DNA of 64,000 bases from Streptomyces sp. BV286 (GTDB taxonomy: Bacteria; Actinomycetota; Actinomycetes; Streptomycetales; Streptomycetaceae), in contig NZ_JAHRIB010000181.1 in NCBI RefSeq assembly GCF_019090165.1, positions 1 to 64,000 of the forward strand. Reading direction: 5' to 3'. The notes below the pieces were generated by a model that saw only the letters and a program-made list of their open reading frames with translations, made no database searches and was not told the DNA's origin. Positions 7,980 through 16,619 of the stretch are shown piece after piece (the first letter of the stretch is position 1; the number at the start of each line of letters is the position of its first letter). Both the position numbers and the translations under genes were made by a program.

Positions 7980-9017
7980 GTGCGACCAGCAGGCTCGAAG
8001 AGAATCACGATCGCCGATGTCGCGCGCAGCGCGGGCGTGTCCACCTCCGCGGTGTCGAAGGTCCTGACCCATGCCTACGGGGTGAGCCCCGCGATGCGCG
8101 AGCGGGTACAGGCGGCCATGACCGAGCTGGGCTACCGCCCGCACGCGGCCGCCCGTGGCATGCGGGGCCGCACCTACACGATCGGCGTTCTCCTCGCGGG
8201 TATCCGCAACGCCTTCTACGCCGACCTGCTGGACGGCGTGAACGCGGAACTGCGCAACACCGAGTACGCCCTGTTCATCGGGTCCAGCAGCTCCTCCGAG
8301 ATGGAGGACCAGACCAAGCTCATCCACGCCATGGTGGACCGGCAGATGGACGGCCTGATCCTGATCGCGCCCGCCGTGGCCCGTACGGAGGTGGTCCGTA
8401 TCGCGGCCGAGGTGCCGACGGTGGTGATCGGCCACCACGACGCCTCCCCCGCGTACGACATCGTGGTCAACCAGGACGGAGCCGGAGTCGACCTGGTCAT
8501 CGACCACCTGGTGGCCCTCGGACACCGGGACATCGCCCACCTGTCGCATCCGACGGTGCGCGGCAGCCAGTGGGCTCAGCGGCCCGAGCACCATGTCCGG
8601 GCCGCCTATCAGGAGGCGATGCTTCGGCACGGCCTGGCGGACCTGGCCCGGGTGGTGAACTCCGGTTACTCGGACGAGGGCGGTTACCTCGGCGCCACGG
8701 AACTGCTCACCTCCGCGCGCCCGCCCACCGCGATCTTCGCGGGCGCGGACATCGCCGCGACCGGCGTGTTCCGAGCGGCCGCCGACCTGGGCCTGCGCAT
8801 CCCCGGCGACCTGTCGCTCGTCGGATACAACAACACCTCGGTGGCCGCCCTCGCGCCGGTCAGCCTGACCAGCGTCGACCAGGCGGGCGCCATGATGGGC
8901 GAGACCGCCGCCCGGCTGCTGCTGGAACGGATCGAGAAGCGGCGCGACCGTGCGGTCGTCATGGCGTCGACACCGCACCTGGTGACGCGCTCCAGTACGG
9001 CGCCGGCACGCGCCTGA
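7980..9017 (+). CDS. LacI-family transcriptional regulator
   Basis: A 345-residue LacI/GalR repressor. The GTG start at 7980 gives MRPAGSKRITIADVARSAGVSTSAVSKVL, a complete helix-turn-helix and hinge region to about residue 60 (the hinge helix reads RPHAAARGMRG). A periplasmic-binding-protein-like sensor domain follows, with IGVLLAGIRNAFYADLLDGV, DGLILIAP and IPGDLSLVGYNNT. Flanked by the importer on one side and the rhamnosidase on the other, with CG-centred palindromes in front of both, it is the obvious local repressor. The inducer is probably a rhamnose- or arabinose-containing sugar taken up by the importer. Confidence 0.9.
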   Translation: MRPAGSKRITIADVARSAGVSTSAVSKVLTHAYGVSPAMRERVQAAMTELGYRPHAAARGMRGRTYTIGVLLAGIRNAFYADLLDGVNAELRNTEYALFIGSSSSSEMEDQTKLIHAMVDRQMDGLILIAPAVARTEVVRIAAEVPTVVIGHHDASPAYDIVVNQDGAGVDLVIDHLVALGHRDIAHLSHPTVRGSQWAQRPEHHVRAAYQEAMLRHGLADLARVVNSGYSDEGGYLGATELLTSARPPTAIFAGADIAATGVFRAAADLGLRIPGDLSLVGYNNTSVAALAPVSLTSVDQAGAMMGETAARLLLERIEKRRDRAVVMASTPHLVTRSSTAPARA

Positions 9018-9138
9018 AGCCGCCCGCGCTCCGGCGCCGGACGCGGCTGAAGCACCCTTGAGGCGAACGGCTCCCCGTGAGCCGGATGTGCCGGATTTCC
9101 CTCTTCCTCTTGACGCGGCAGGTGTCTTCGCTCCACGG

Positions 9139-9168
9139 TTGATTCGTTTTAAACGTGGAACGTTCCAC
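9139..9168. promoter_or_regulatory. Tandem LacI-type operators in front of the cytoplasmic rhamnosidase gene
   Basis: GTGGAACGTTCCAC at 9155-9168 is a perfect 14-bp palindrome centred on CG, ending 14 bases before the ATG at 9183. Just upstream, TTGATTCGTTTTAA (9139-9152) matches the importer operator at 11 of 14 positions. Their centres are 16 bp apart. Confidence 0.65.
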
Positions 9169-9182
9169 AGCAAGGAGCCGGC

Positions 9183-11987
9183 ATGAGTCTTGAGCGTCCC
9201 GAACCTGACACCGCGGTGGTGTCGCTCCGTTTCGAGCATCGCGAGGACGCACTCGGCGTCGGCACCCCGCAACCGCGCCTGTCCTGGCAGGTGCGCTCCG
9301 ACGACCCCGCCTGGCGGCAGACCGCGTACGAGGTCGAGCTGGAGTGCGGTGCGACGGCACGGGTCATGTCGGCCGAACAGGTGCTGGTGCCATGGCCGTT
9401 CCCACCCCTGACCTCGCGCAGCAGGGCGCGCGTCCGCGTCCGGGTGGCGTCCGGGACGCGCTGGAGCGACTGGAGCGCCCCCGCCACCGTGGAGACAGGA
9501 CTGCTGCGCCCCGCCGACTGGACCGCCCGCTTCATCAGCCCGCGCCGGCACGGCGCCCTCGACGCGCCCGCCCCGGAACTCGTACGAAAGGTCCGGCTGC
9601 GAGCGGACGTGCTCTCGGCCCGCCTGTACGCCACCGCTCACGGTGTCTACACCGCGTCCCTGAACGGCGCCCGGGTCGGCGACGAAATCCTCGCCCCCGG
9701 CTGGACCAGCTACCGCCACCGACTGCGCTACCAGACCCACGATGTCACCGCACTGCTGAGGAAGGGCGAGAACACCCTCTCGGTCGTACTCGGCAACGGT
9801 TGGTACCGCGGGCATCTCGGCTGGTGGGGCGCCCGTGCCCTGTACGGCGACCGGCTGGCCCTGCTCGCGCAGTTGGAGGTCCGCTATGCCGACGGCTCGG
9901 CAGAGGTGTTCGGCACCGACGGACAGTGGCGGGCCCGGGACACCGGAATCGTCACGGACGACCTCTACAAGGGGCAGCGCACCGATCTGCGGTTCGCCCC
10001 GGAAGAGGCCGACGGCCCTGTGGACGTGCTCTCGGACCAGGAGGCGGATTTGACGCGGCTCGTGACCCCGGAAGGGCCGCCCGTACGCGCCACCGAGATA
10101 CTGCCGGCCCTGAAGGTCTGGCAGTCACCGTCCGGCCGTACCCTCGTCGACTTCGGGCAGAACCTCGTCGGCTGGGTCCGGCTGCGGCTGCGCGACACCA
10201 CAGCGGGCACGGAGGTCACCGTCCGGCACGCGGAGGTGCTGGAGAACGACGAACTGTGTACCCGCCCCCTGCGCACGGCCGACGCCACGGACACCTACCT
10301 GCTGGCCGAAGCCGAGGAGGCCGTCCTCGAACCCTCACAGACGTTCCACGGGTTCCGGTACGCCGAGGTCACCGGAGTACCGGATCTCGCGGTCGAGGAC
10401 CTGCACGCCGTGGTCGTCGGCAGCGACCTGCGCCGCACGGGCTGGTTCTCCTGCTCGGACCCGGATCTCGAGCAGTTCCACGAGAACGTCGTACGGGGAA
10501 CGCGCGGCAACTTCCTGGATGTCCCCACGGACTGCCCGCAGCGGGACGAACGCCTCGGCTGGACCGGCGACATCCAGGTCTTCTCCCCCACAGCCGCCTT
10601 CCTCTTCGACACGGCCGGCTTCCTGTCCTCCTGGCTCGCCGACCTAGCCGCCGAACAGCACACCGACGGCGCGGTTCCCTGGGTCATCCCCGACGTCCTG
10701 GACGACGCGGCCCCCACCGCGGCGGCCTGGGGCGACGCGGCACCGGTGGTGCCCTGGGTGCTGTACGAGCGCTACGCCGACCGGGACGTCCTCCAGCGGC
10801 AGTTCGAGAGCGCCCGCGCATGGGTCGACAAGGCTGCTTCCCTGACCACCGACGGCGTATGGGCGGGCGGCTTCCAGTTCGGTGACTGGCTCGACCCGAG
10901 TGCCCCGCCGGACGACCCGTTCGCCGCCCGCACTCCCACGGACGTCGTCGCCACCGCCTGCCTGGCCCGGTGTGCCGACGTCGTCGCCCGCACCGCGGAA
11001 GTACTGGACCGCACCGAGGAATCCGTACGGTACGCCGCGCTCGCCGAGCGGACCCGCGAGGCGTTCGCCCGCACGTTCGTCACCCCGGCGGGCCGGATTC
11101 TGGGTGACTCGCCGACCGCGTACGCCATGGCCCTGCAATGGGATCTGCTGGCCTCTCCGCATCTTCGCGCGGTGGCCGGGGACAGACTCGCCGACCTCGT
11201 GCGGACGAGCGGTTTCAGGATCGCCACCGGATTCGTCGGCACCCCGCTGATGACCGACGCCCTCACCTCCGCCGGCCACCCCGACCTCGCCCATCGGCTC
11301 CTCCTGGAGAAGGGCTGCCCCTCGTGGCTGTATCCGGTGACCATGGGCGCCACCACGGTCTGGGAGCGCTGGGACAGCATGCTGCCCGACGGGACGGTCA
11401 ATCCCGGCCAGATGACCTCCTTCAACCACTACGCGCTCGGAGCGGTCGCCGACTGGATGCACCGGACCGTGGCGGGGCTGGCTCCCGCCGCACCCGGCTA
11501 CCGGGAGATCACCGTACGTCCGCTGCCGCACCGGTCCCTGACCCACGCCACGGCCGTGCACCTCACTCCCTACGGCGAGGCCTCGGTCAGCTGGCGGCGC
11601 GAGGACGGCCTCTTCCACCTGAGGGTGTGCGTCCCCACCGGGGCCCGGGCCACCGTCCACCTGCCCGGTCCCGGGCAGCCCTCCGTGACCGTGACTCACG
11701 GCACGCACACCTGGACCACCGACGATCCCTGCCCCGCCCCGGCCCCGTCCGAGGTGATGACCGTGCGGGACCTGATGGACGAGCCCGGCCTCTGGGGACG
11801 CACGGTCACTGCCCTCACCCGGAACGGTCCGGGTGACGACTCGGCACAACTGGCCCGACGGCTGGCCCCCTTCCTGGACCTGCCGGCCGGCCGACTGCCC
11901 GCGCTGCTGAACAGGGTCCTCTTCGAGGACGGCGGTGCCGACGCCGGCATCGAGCTCAGGACCTTGCTCAGCCGCACAGCGGACTGA
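9183..11987 (+). CDS. Cytoplasmic GH78 alpha-L-rhamnosidase
   Basis: A 934-residue glycoside hydrolase family 78 enzyme without a signal peptide. The ATG at 9183 follows AAGGAG. N-terminal beta-sandwich domains (SLRFEHREDALGVGTPQPRLSW; ILAPGWTSYRHRLRYQTHDVT; WYRGHLGWWG) lead into an (alpha/alpha)6 catalytic barrel. The proposed acid Glu456 lies in DCPQRDERLGWTGD and the base Glu728 in TTVWERWDSM, by analogy with SaRha78A. A C-terminal beta domain follows, then an extra helical tail of about 75 residues. It should release L-rhamnose from imported oligosaccharides. Its secreted paralogue follows 76 bases later, so the pair can work inside and outside the cell. Confidence 0.92.
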   Translation: MSLERPEPDTAVVSLRFEHREDALGVGTPQPRLSWQVRSDDPAWRQTAYEVELECGATARVMSAEQVLVPWPFPPLTSRSRARVRVRVASGTRWSDWSAPATVETGLLRPADWTARFISPRRHGALDAPAPELVRKVRLRADVLSARLYATAHGVYTASLNGARVGDEILAPGWTSYRHRLRYQTHDVTALLRKGENTLSVVLGNGWYRGHLGWWGARALYGDRLALLAQLEVRYADGSAEVFGTDGQWRARDTGIVTDDLYKGQRTDLRFAPEEADGPVDVLSDQEADLTRLVTPEGPPVRATEILPALKVWQSPSGRTLVDFGQNLVGWVRLRLRDTTAGTEVTVRHAEVLENDELCTRPLRTADATDTYLLAEAEEAVLEPSQTFHGFRYAEVTGVPDLAVEDLHAVVVGSDLRRTGWFSCSDPDLEQFHENVVRGTRGNFLDVPTDCPQRDERLGWTGDIQVFSPTAAFLFDTAGFLSSWLADLAAEQHTDGAVPWVIPDVLDDAAPTAAAWGDAAPVVPWVLYERYADRDVLQRQFESARAWVDKAASLTTDGVWAGGFQFGDWLDPSAPPDDPFAARTPTDVVATACLARCADVVARTAEVLDRTEESVRYAALAERTREAFARTFVTPAGRILGDSPTAYAMALQWDLLASPHLRAVAGDRLADLVRTSGFRIATGFVGTPLMTDALTSAGHPDLAHRLLLEKGCPSWLYPVTMGATTVWERWDSMLPDGTVNPGQMTSFNHYALGAVADWMHRTVAGLAPAAPGYREITVRPLPHRSLTHATAVHLTPYGEASVSWRREDGLFHLRVCVPTGARATVHLPGPGQPSVTVTHGTHTWTTDDPCPAPAPSEVMTVRDLMDEPGLWGRTVTALTRNGPGDDSAQLARRLAPFLDLPAGRLPALLNRVLFEDGGADAGIELRTLLSRTAD

Positions 11988-12063
11988 CATCCACCGCGTA
12001 CATCGTGCTTCGCGGCGACCCGGCCGCGAACACGTCGACCTGAACGATTCACCTGGAGATGAC

Positions 12064-15000
12064 GTGCTCCGCAAACCCTCGCTTCTCTTCGTGGTGCTGA
12101 GATGCCTGCTCGTGCTCGCCGTGGCAGGCAGCGCGACCGCCCTGCCCTCGTCCGCGTCCCCCGCCGCTTCGGCTTCCGATGCGGAGTTCTCCGTGCAGGC
12201 TCTGACCACCAACGGCCGGGCGAACCCTCTGGGCATCGGCGGTGAGGACCCGGTCTTCGGCTGGCAGTCGGCGTCGGACCGGCGGGCGACCTCGCAGAAG
12301 GCCTACGAGATCCAGGTCGGACGTACGCCGGGATCCGCCGATACGTGGTCGTCCGGCAAGGTGTCCTCCGACCGTCAGGTCGGCGTCCCGTACAAGGGCC
12401 CCGCTCTGAAGCCGGCCACCCGCTACTACTGGCGCGTTCGGGCCTGGGACGACAGACGGACCGCGAGCCCGTGGAGCGCGCCCGCCTCCTTCGAGACAGG
12501 CCTGCTGGACTCCGGCGACTGGGACGGCGCCCAGTGGATCACTCGTCCTGAGGCCACGAGTGAGCTGGACCGGTGGACCGACTACGTCGCCACGGTCGAC
12601 TTCAAAATCAACAGCAATGCCCTGGGCATGTTCCTGAGGGCCTCCGACGCCGGCAACGGATACATGTGGCAGTTCAACGTCACGGGCCCGACCCCGATGC
12701 TGAGACTGCACAAGCAGGTCAAGGGCAGCTACAGCGTGGTGCAGGAGGTGGATCTCGCACCCTACGGCTTCACCAACGCCAGCCTCCTCGCCGACCGGCA
12801 CACCGTCCGCTACGACGTGGTGGGCACCACCCTCAAGACGACCCTCGACGGCAAGCTGGTCAACACCTTCACCGACGCCACGTTCAGCAAGGGCTACATC
12901 GGTTTCCGGACCCACGGATGCTGCGGCGAACGGGGAACCGTCTACGACGCCGTCGTGACCGGCGCCGACGGCGGCACGCTCCTCGACACCGACTTCACCT
13001 CCGACCAGAACCCGTTCACCGGCGGTGAGATCGTCGACTCCGCTCTCGTGGTGTCCGGCACCACCGACGCTCTCAGCGGGCCCTCGGTCCGGCCGCTGCC
13101 ACTGCTGCGCAAGGGCTTCGCCACCAAGGCCGGCAAGAAGGTCGCCGCCGCGCGGGTCTACGCGTCGGCACTCGGCGTCTACGCGCTGGAGATCAACGGC
13201 AAGCCGGTCGGCGACCAGGTGCTCGCCCCGGGCTGGACGAACTACCACAAGCGCATCCATTCCCAGACCTACGACGTGACGAAGCTGCTCGACCGGGGCC
13301 ACAACGCGATCGGCGCATCCCTGGCGAACGGCTGGTGGGCCGGCAAGGTCGGGATCGGCTGGAGCCGCCAGTACGGGGACTCCCCCGCTCTCGTCGCGAA
13401 GATGCGCATCACCTACACCGACGGATCGGTCCAGTGGATCGCCACGGACAGTTCGTGGAAGGCCGCGGCCGGCCCCTATGTCAAGGCCGACCTGCAGGAC
13501 GGCGAGACCTACGACGCCGCTCTGAAGCCGTCGGGCTGGAGCCGGCCCGGATTCGATGACGCGAAGTGGGAGTCCGCCGCGAGCCTGGAGTCCAGGACCG
13601 CCCTTCTGGTCCCGCAGAGCGACGAGCCGGTACGCAGGACCCAGGTACTCAAAGCCCGCAAGATGACGGAGCCCACCACCGGGACGTACGTCTACGACCT
13701 CGGTCAGAACATGGTCGGAGTGCCCCGGCTGACACTGGCCGGCTCCGCAGACCAGACGGTCAGGATCCGCTATGCGGAGGTGCTCAACAAGAACGGCACC
13801 CTCTACACCGACAACTTCCGCACCGCCAAGGTCACCGACCGCTACACCTTCGCGAAGGCCGGAACAGCCACCTACGAACCCAAGTTCACCCAGCACGGGT
13901 TCCGCTACATCGAGATCACCGGGGTGAGCGAGCCGCCCACGCTCTCCGCCGTCCAGGGCATCGTGTGGGGGTCCGACCTCCCGTCCACCGGCACGCTGAA
14001 GACCTCGGACACCATGCTGAACCAGCTGGTGAGCAACATCTCCTGGAGCCAGCGCGGCAACTTCCTCTCCATTCCCACCGACACCCCCGCCCGCGACGAA
14101 CGTCTGGGATGGACGGGTGACATCAGCCTGTTCGCACCCACGGCCAACTACCTGGTCGACACCCGCGCGTTCCTGTCCCACTGGATGGCGGACGTCCGCA
14201 ACTCCCAGTACGCCAACGGTGACCTGCCCGCCGTCGTACCGACCCCGCAGGGGCAGTTCGGCGACAGTGGTGTCGGCTGGTCCGACGTGATGATCACCGT
14301 GCCGTACTCCGTGTGGCGTTCCTACGACGACACCAGCATCCTGCGGGAGAACTATCCCGCCATGCAGAAGTTCTTCCAGTTCGTGCGCGACAGCGCCGGA
14401 GCCGACCTTCTCGAACCCGGCCGCACCACGTTCTTCACCAACGACTGGCTGCACCTGAACGACCCGACGGAGCAGGGCATCCTGGGCACTGCCTACTACG
14501 CCGAGAACGCCCGCATGATGGCGGAGACGGCCGAAGCCCTCGGCGACGAAGCGGCGGCCTCCGACTACGGCAAGCTCTCCGCCGACATCCGCGACGCCTT
14601 CACCAAGGCCTACGTCGCCGCCGACGGCACCGTCAAGGGCAACTCGCAGACCGGGTACGCGATGGCCCTCGGCATGAACCTCATCCCTGATCCGGCCCTG
14701 GTCGAAAAGGTCGGGACGAAGTTCGTGGCCAAACTCGCCCTCACCGACCACCACCTGCGGACCGGCTTCATCGGCACACCGCTGCTGCTGCCCGCGTTGA
14801 GCAGGATCGGCCGGGACGACCTCGCGTACAAGATGCTCCTGCACAAGGACTACCCGTCCTGGGGCTACGAGGTCGCCAACGGCGCCACCACCATGTGGGA
14901 GCGCTGGAACTCGATCATGCCCAACGGTGACTTCGGCCCGGTCGACATGAACTCCTTCAACCACTACGCCTACGGTGCCGTCGGCGACTGGATGTTCCAG

Positions 15001-15348
15001 AACATCGGCGGCCTCTCCTCGATCGAGCCCGGTTACAAGCGCTCCCGGATCGCACCGGCGCTCGGCGGAAACCTCACCAAGGGCTCGGGAAGCCTCAAGA
15101 CCGTCTATGGCCCTCTCTCCTCGGACTGGAGCACCCGCAAGGGCTCCCTCGACCTGAAGGTGACTGTGCCGGTCAACACCCTTGCGGAGGTTCACGTGCC
15201 CTCGAAGACCCGTTGGGCGGTCACCGAGGGTGGCCGGTCTGCCGCCGACGCCAAGGGAGTCCGGTTCCTGCGGATGGACAACGGGGCTGCCGTGTTCGAG
15301 GTCGGGTCGGGCTCCTACCGCTTCGGCAGCCGCAGCGAGGCCGAGTAG
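12064..15348 (+). CDS. Secreted GH78 alpha-L-rhamnosidase with inserted lectin-like domain
   Basis: A 1094-residue secreted paralogue of the preceding enzyme, starting at GTG 12064 five bases after GGAG. The hydrophobic start LLFVVLRCLLVLAVAGSATA is a signal peptide. After the first beta-sandwich comes an insert at about 175-315, absent from the upstream enzyme and resembling a concanavalin/LamG fold: DYVATVDFKINSNALGMFLR through KGYIGFRTHG. Catalytic candidates are Glu679 in DTPARDERLGWTGD and Glu946 in TTMWERWNSIM. It probably removes rhamnose from pectin (rhamnogalacturonan) or plant glycosides outside the cell. A strong terminator follows the stop. Confidence 0.9.
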   Translation: MLRKPSLLFVVLRCLLVLAVAGSATALPSSASPAASASDAEFSVQALTTNGRANPLGIGGEDPVFGWQSASDRRATSQKAYEIQVGRTPGSADTWSSGKVSSDRQVGVPYKGPALKPATRYYWRVRAWDDRRTASPWSAPASFETGLLDSGDWDGAQWITRPEATSELDRWTDYVATVDFKINSNALGMFLRASDAGNGYMWQFNVTGPTPMLRLHKQVKGSYSVVQEVDLAPYGFTNASLLADRHTVRYDVVGTTLKTTLDGKLVNTFTDATFSKGYIGFRTHGCCGERGTVYDAVVTGADGGTLLDTDFTSDQNPFTGGEIVDSALVVSGTTDALSGPSVRPLPLLRKGFATKAGKKVAAARVYASALGVYALEINGKPVGDQVLAPGWTNYHKRIHSQTYDVTKLLDRGHNAIGASLANGWWAGKVGIGWSRQYGDSPALVAKMRITYTDGSVQWIATDSSWKAAAGPYVKADLQDGETYDAALKPSGWSRPGFDDAKWESAASLESRTALLVPQSDEPVRRTQVLKARKMTEPTTGTYVYDLGQNMVGVPRLTLAGSADQTVRIRYAEVLNKNGTLYTDNFRTAKVTDRYTFAKAGTATYEPKFTQHGFRYIEITGVSEPPTLSAVQGIVWGSDLPSTGTLKTSDTMLNQLVSNISWSQRGNFLSIPTDTPARDERLGWTGDISLFAPTANYLVDTRAFLSHWMADVRNSQYANGDLPAVVPTPQGQFGDSGVGWSDVMITVPYSVWRSYDDTSILRENYPAMQKFFQFVRDSAGADLLEPGRTTFFTNDWLHLNDPTEQGILGTAYYAENARMMAETAEALGDEAAASDYGKLSADIRDAFTKAYVAADGTVKGNSQTGYAMALGMNLIPDPALVEKVGTKFVAKLALTDHHLRTGFIGTPLLLPALSRIGRDDLAYKMLLHKDYPSWGYEVANGATTMWERWNSIMPNGDFGPVDMNSFNHYAYGAVGDWMFQNIGGLSSIEPGYKRSRIAPALGGNLTKGSGSLKTVYGPLSSDWSTRKGSLDLKVTVPVNTLAEVHVPSKTRWAVTEGGRSAADAKGVRFLRMDNGAAVFEVGSGSYRFGSRSEAE

Positions 15349-15379
15349 GCCACCGGACAGCCTGCGTGACCTGACGAGT

Positions 15380-15426
15380 CTGGATCTGCTGGGCGCTCGA
15401 CGACAGTCGGCGCCCAGCAGATCCAG
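15380..15426 (+). terminator. Strong hairpin terminator after the rhamnosidase operon
   Basis: CTGGATCTGCTGGGCGC and its exact complement form a 17-bp perfect stem around a 13-base loop whose inner CGAC/GTCG can pair further. It lies 31 bases after the GH78 stop. Confidence 0.85.
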
Positions 15427-15475
15427 ATCTCGATACGGATGACAGGACCCGAGCCCATGAGCGAGGCTCGTCGAC

Positions 15476-16054
15476 ATGGAGATCAGAGCGGGCGTGCGGG
15501 GCGATGTGGAGCAGATCGCGGCGCTTCACACGGAGAGCTGGCGTACCGCATACGCGGGGATCATGCCGAGCAGTTTCCTGGACGGCCCCCTGTTCGAGGA
15601 CCGGTTGGCGCTGTGGCACGGACGCATTCTCGATCCGCAGTCGGCGGCAGGACTGTTCGTCGCCGTGGACGGAGGCGAGCTGGCGGGTTTCGTGTACCTC
15701 GTGCCGCGCCCCGACGGCCGCGTCCTCCTGGACAATCTGCATGCCCGGCCGGGCCGTACTGGTTCCGGCATCGGAGGCCGACTGCTCCGACGGGCCCTCG
15801 CCTGGGCTGCCGCCGAACATTCCGGGCGGGATGTCTATCTGGAGGTACTGCGCGCCAACACACGCGCCGTCGCGTTCTACGAGCGACACGGCGCTCTCCG
15901 TACCGACGAACGCATGTGCCGGTTCGAGCAGGGCTTCGACCTCCCTGAGCTCGAGTACACCTGGGCCGCCGGGTCAGTGCCGCCGGCCTCGCACCGCGTG
16001 ACCGGGCAAGCCGTGTCAGATGCCACCACACCGTGCGGCAGCCCCTTGCCATGA
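15476..16054 (+). CDS. GNAT-family N-acetyltransferase
   Basis: A 192-residue GNAT enzyme beginning IRAGVRGDVEQIAALHTESWRTAYAGIMP, the start of many RimI-like and aminoglycoside-type acetyltransferases. The acetyl-CoA loop is in ARPGRTGSGIGGRLLRRAL (R-x-x-G-x-G/S), followed by YLEVLRANTRAVAFYERHGA, the last core strand and helix. The final 30 residues are not part of the domain. It is the only rightward gene between the rhamnosidase terminator and the leftward gluconate genes; substrate unknown. Confidence 0.8.
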   Translation: MEIRAGVRGDVEQIAALHTESWRTAYAGIMPSSFLDGPLFEDRLALWHGRILDPQSAAGLFVAVDGGELAGFVYLVPRPDGRVLLDNLHARPGRTGSGIGGRLLRRALAWAAAEHSGRDVYLEVLRANTRAVAFYERHGALRTDERMCRFEQGFDLPELEYTWAAGSVPPASHRVTGQAVSDATTPCGSPLP

Positions 16055-16082
16055 GGTCATCGACGGGTCCGTAGGTGACAAG

Positions 16083-16592
16083 TCAGGAGGAGGTCATGGC
16101 GGCATGGGCAAGGGCGGCGGTCTGCTCCGGCGTACCGTCGATGGAGATGGTCGCACCGGCTTCGTCGTCGCCCAGTGGTTCGAGGTCGGCGAGCTGTGAA
16201 CGAAGCAGGTCGGGCGGCATGAAGTGGCCTCGCCGCGCGGTGATCCGGGCGGCGATCAGCTCGGGCGAACCGTCGAGGTGAAGGAAGGCGACATGCGGCG
16301 CGGCGGAAGCCAGCCGGTCACGGTAGCGGCGCTTGAGCGCCGAACACGCCACCACTCCGCCGCCGTCCTCGTGGTCGGCCAGCCACTGCGCGATCCTCTC
16401 CAGCCAGGAGTGACGGTCGTCGTCCTGCAGCGGGTGCCCCGCTCGCATCTTCGCCACGTTGGATGCGGGATGGAAATCGTCTCCTTCGGCGTAGGGGACA
16501 CCGAGGTGCTGTGCGAGCAGCCGGCCGACCGTGGTCTTGCCCGAGCCCGACACACCCATGACCACGACGAGCGGAGCGGTGTTGTGAGACAT
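16083..16592 (-). CDS. gntK: Gluconokinase
   Basis: A 169-residue kinase, the normal length for the GntK/shikimate-kinase-like family. The P-loop GVSGSGKTT is at residues 13-21. AEGDDFHPASNVAKMRAGHPLQDDDRHSWL is the substrate-binding signature of gluconokinase; VVACSALKRRYRDRL and HFMPPDLLRSQLADLEPL complete the family pattern. It phosphorylates D-gluconate to 6-phosphogluconate with ATP in the cytoplasm, feeding the pentose phosphate pathway. The sugar dehydrogenase gene lies 27 bases upstream on the same strand, so the two are probably one operon. RBS GGAAGG precedes the ATG at 16592. Confidence 0.92.
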   Translation of the reverse strand: MSHNTAPLVVVMGVSGSGKTTVGRLLAQHLGVPYAEGDDFHPASNVAKMRAGHPLQDDDRHSWLERIAQWLADHEDGGGVVACSALKRRYRDRLASAAPHVAFLHLDGSPELIAARITARRGHFMPPDLLRSQLADLEPLGDDEAGATISIDGTPEQTAALAHAAMTSS

Positions 16593-16619
16593 ACGAAGCC
16601 TTCCTTCGGGTAGTGCCGC

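Noticed and set aside
7977-9815. 612-codon minus-strand frame over the LacI gene and rhamnosidase start
   Set aside because: Crosses two well-supported genes and has no family features.
12009-12030. TTCGCGGC/GCCGCGAA hairpin between the two rhamnosidase genes
   Set aside because: Only 8 bp in a 76-base gap; too weak to call a terminator and easily formed by chance in G+C-rich DNA.
12049-15477. 1142-codon open frame antisense to the secreted rhamnosidase
   Set aside because: Long antisense frames are expected in very G+C-rich DNA; its translation is low-complexity Gly/Arg/Val without domains, while the plus strand encodes a clear GH78.
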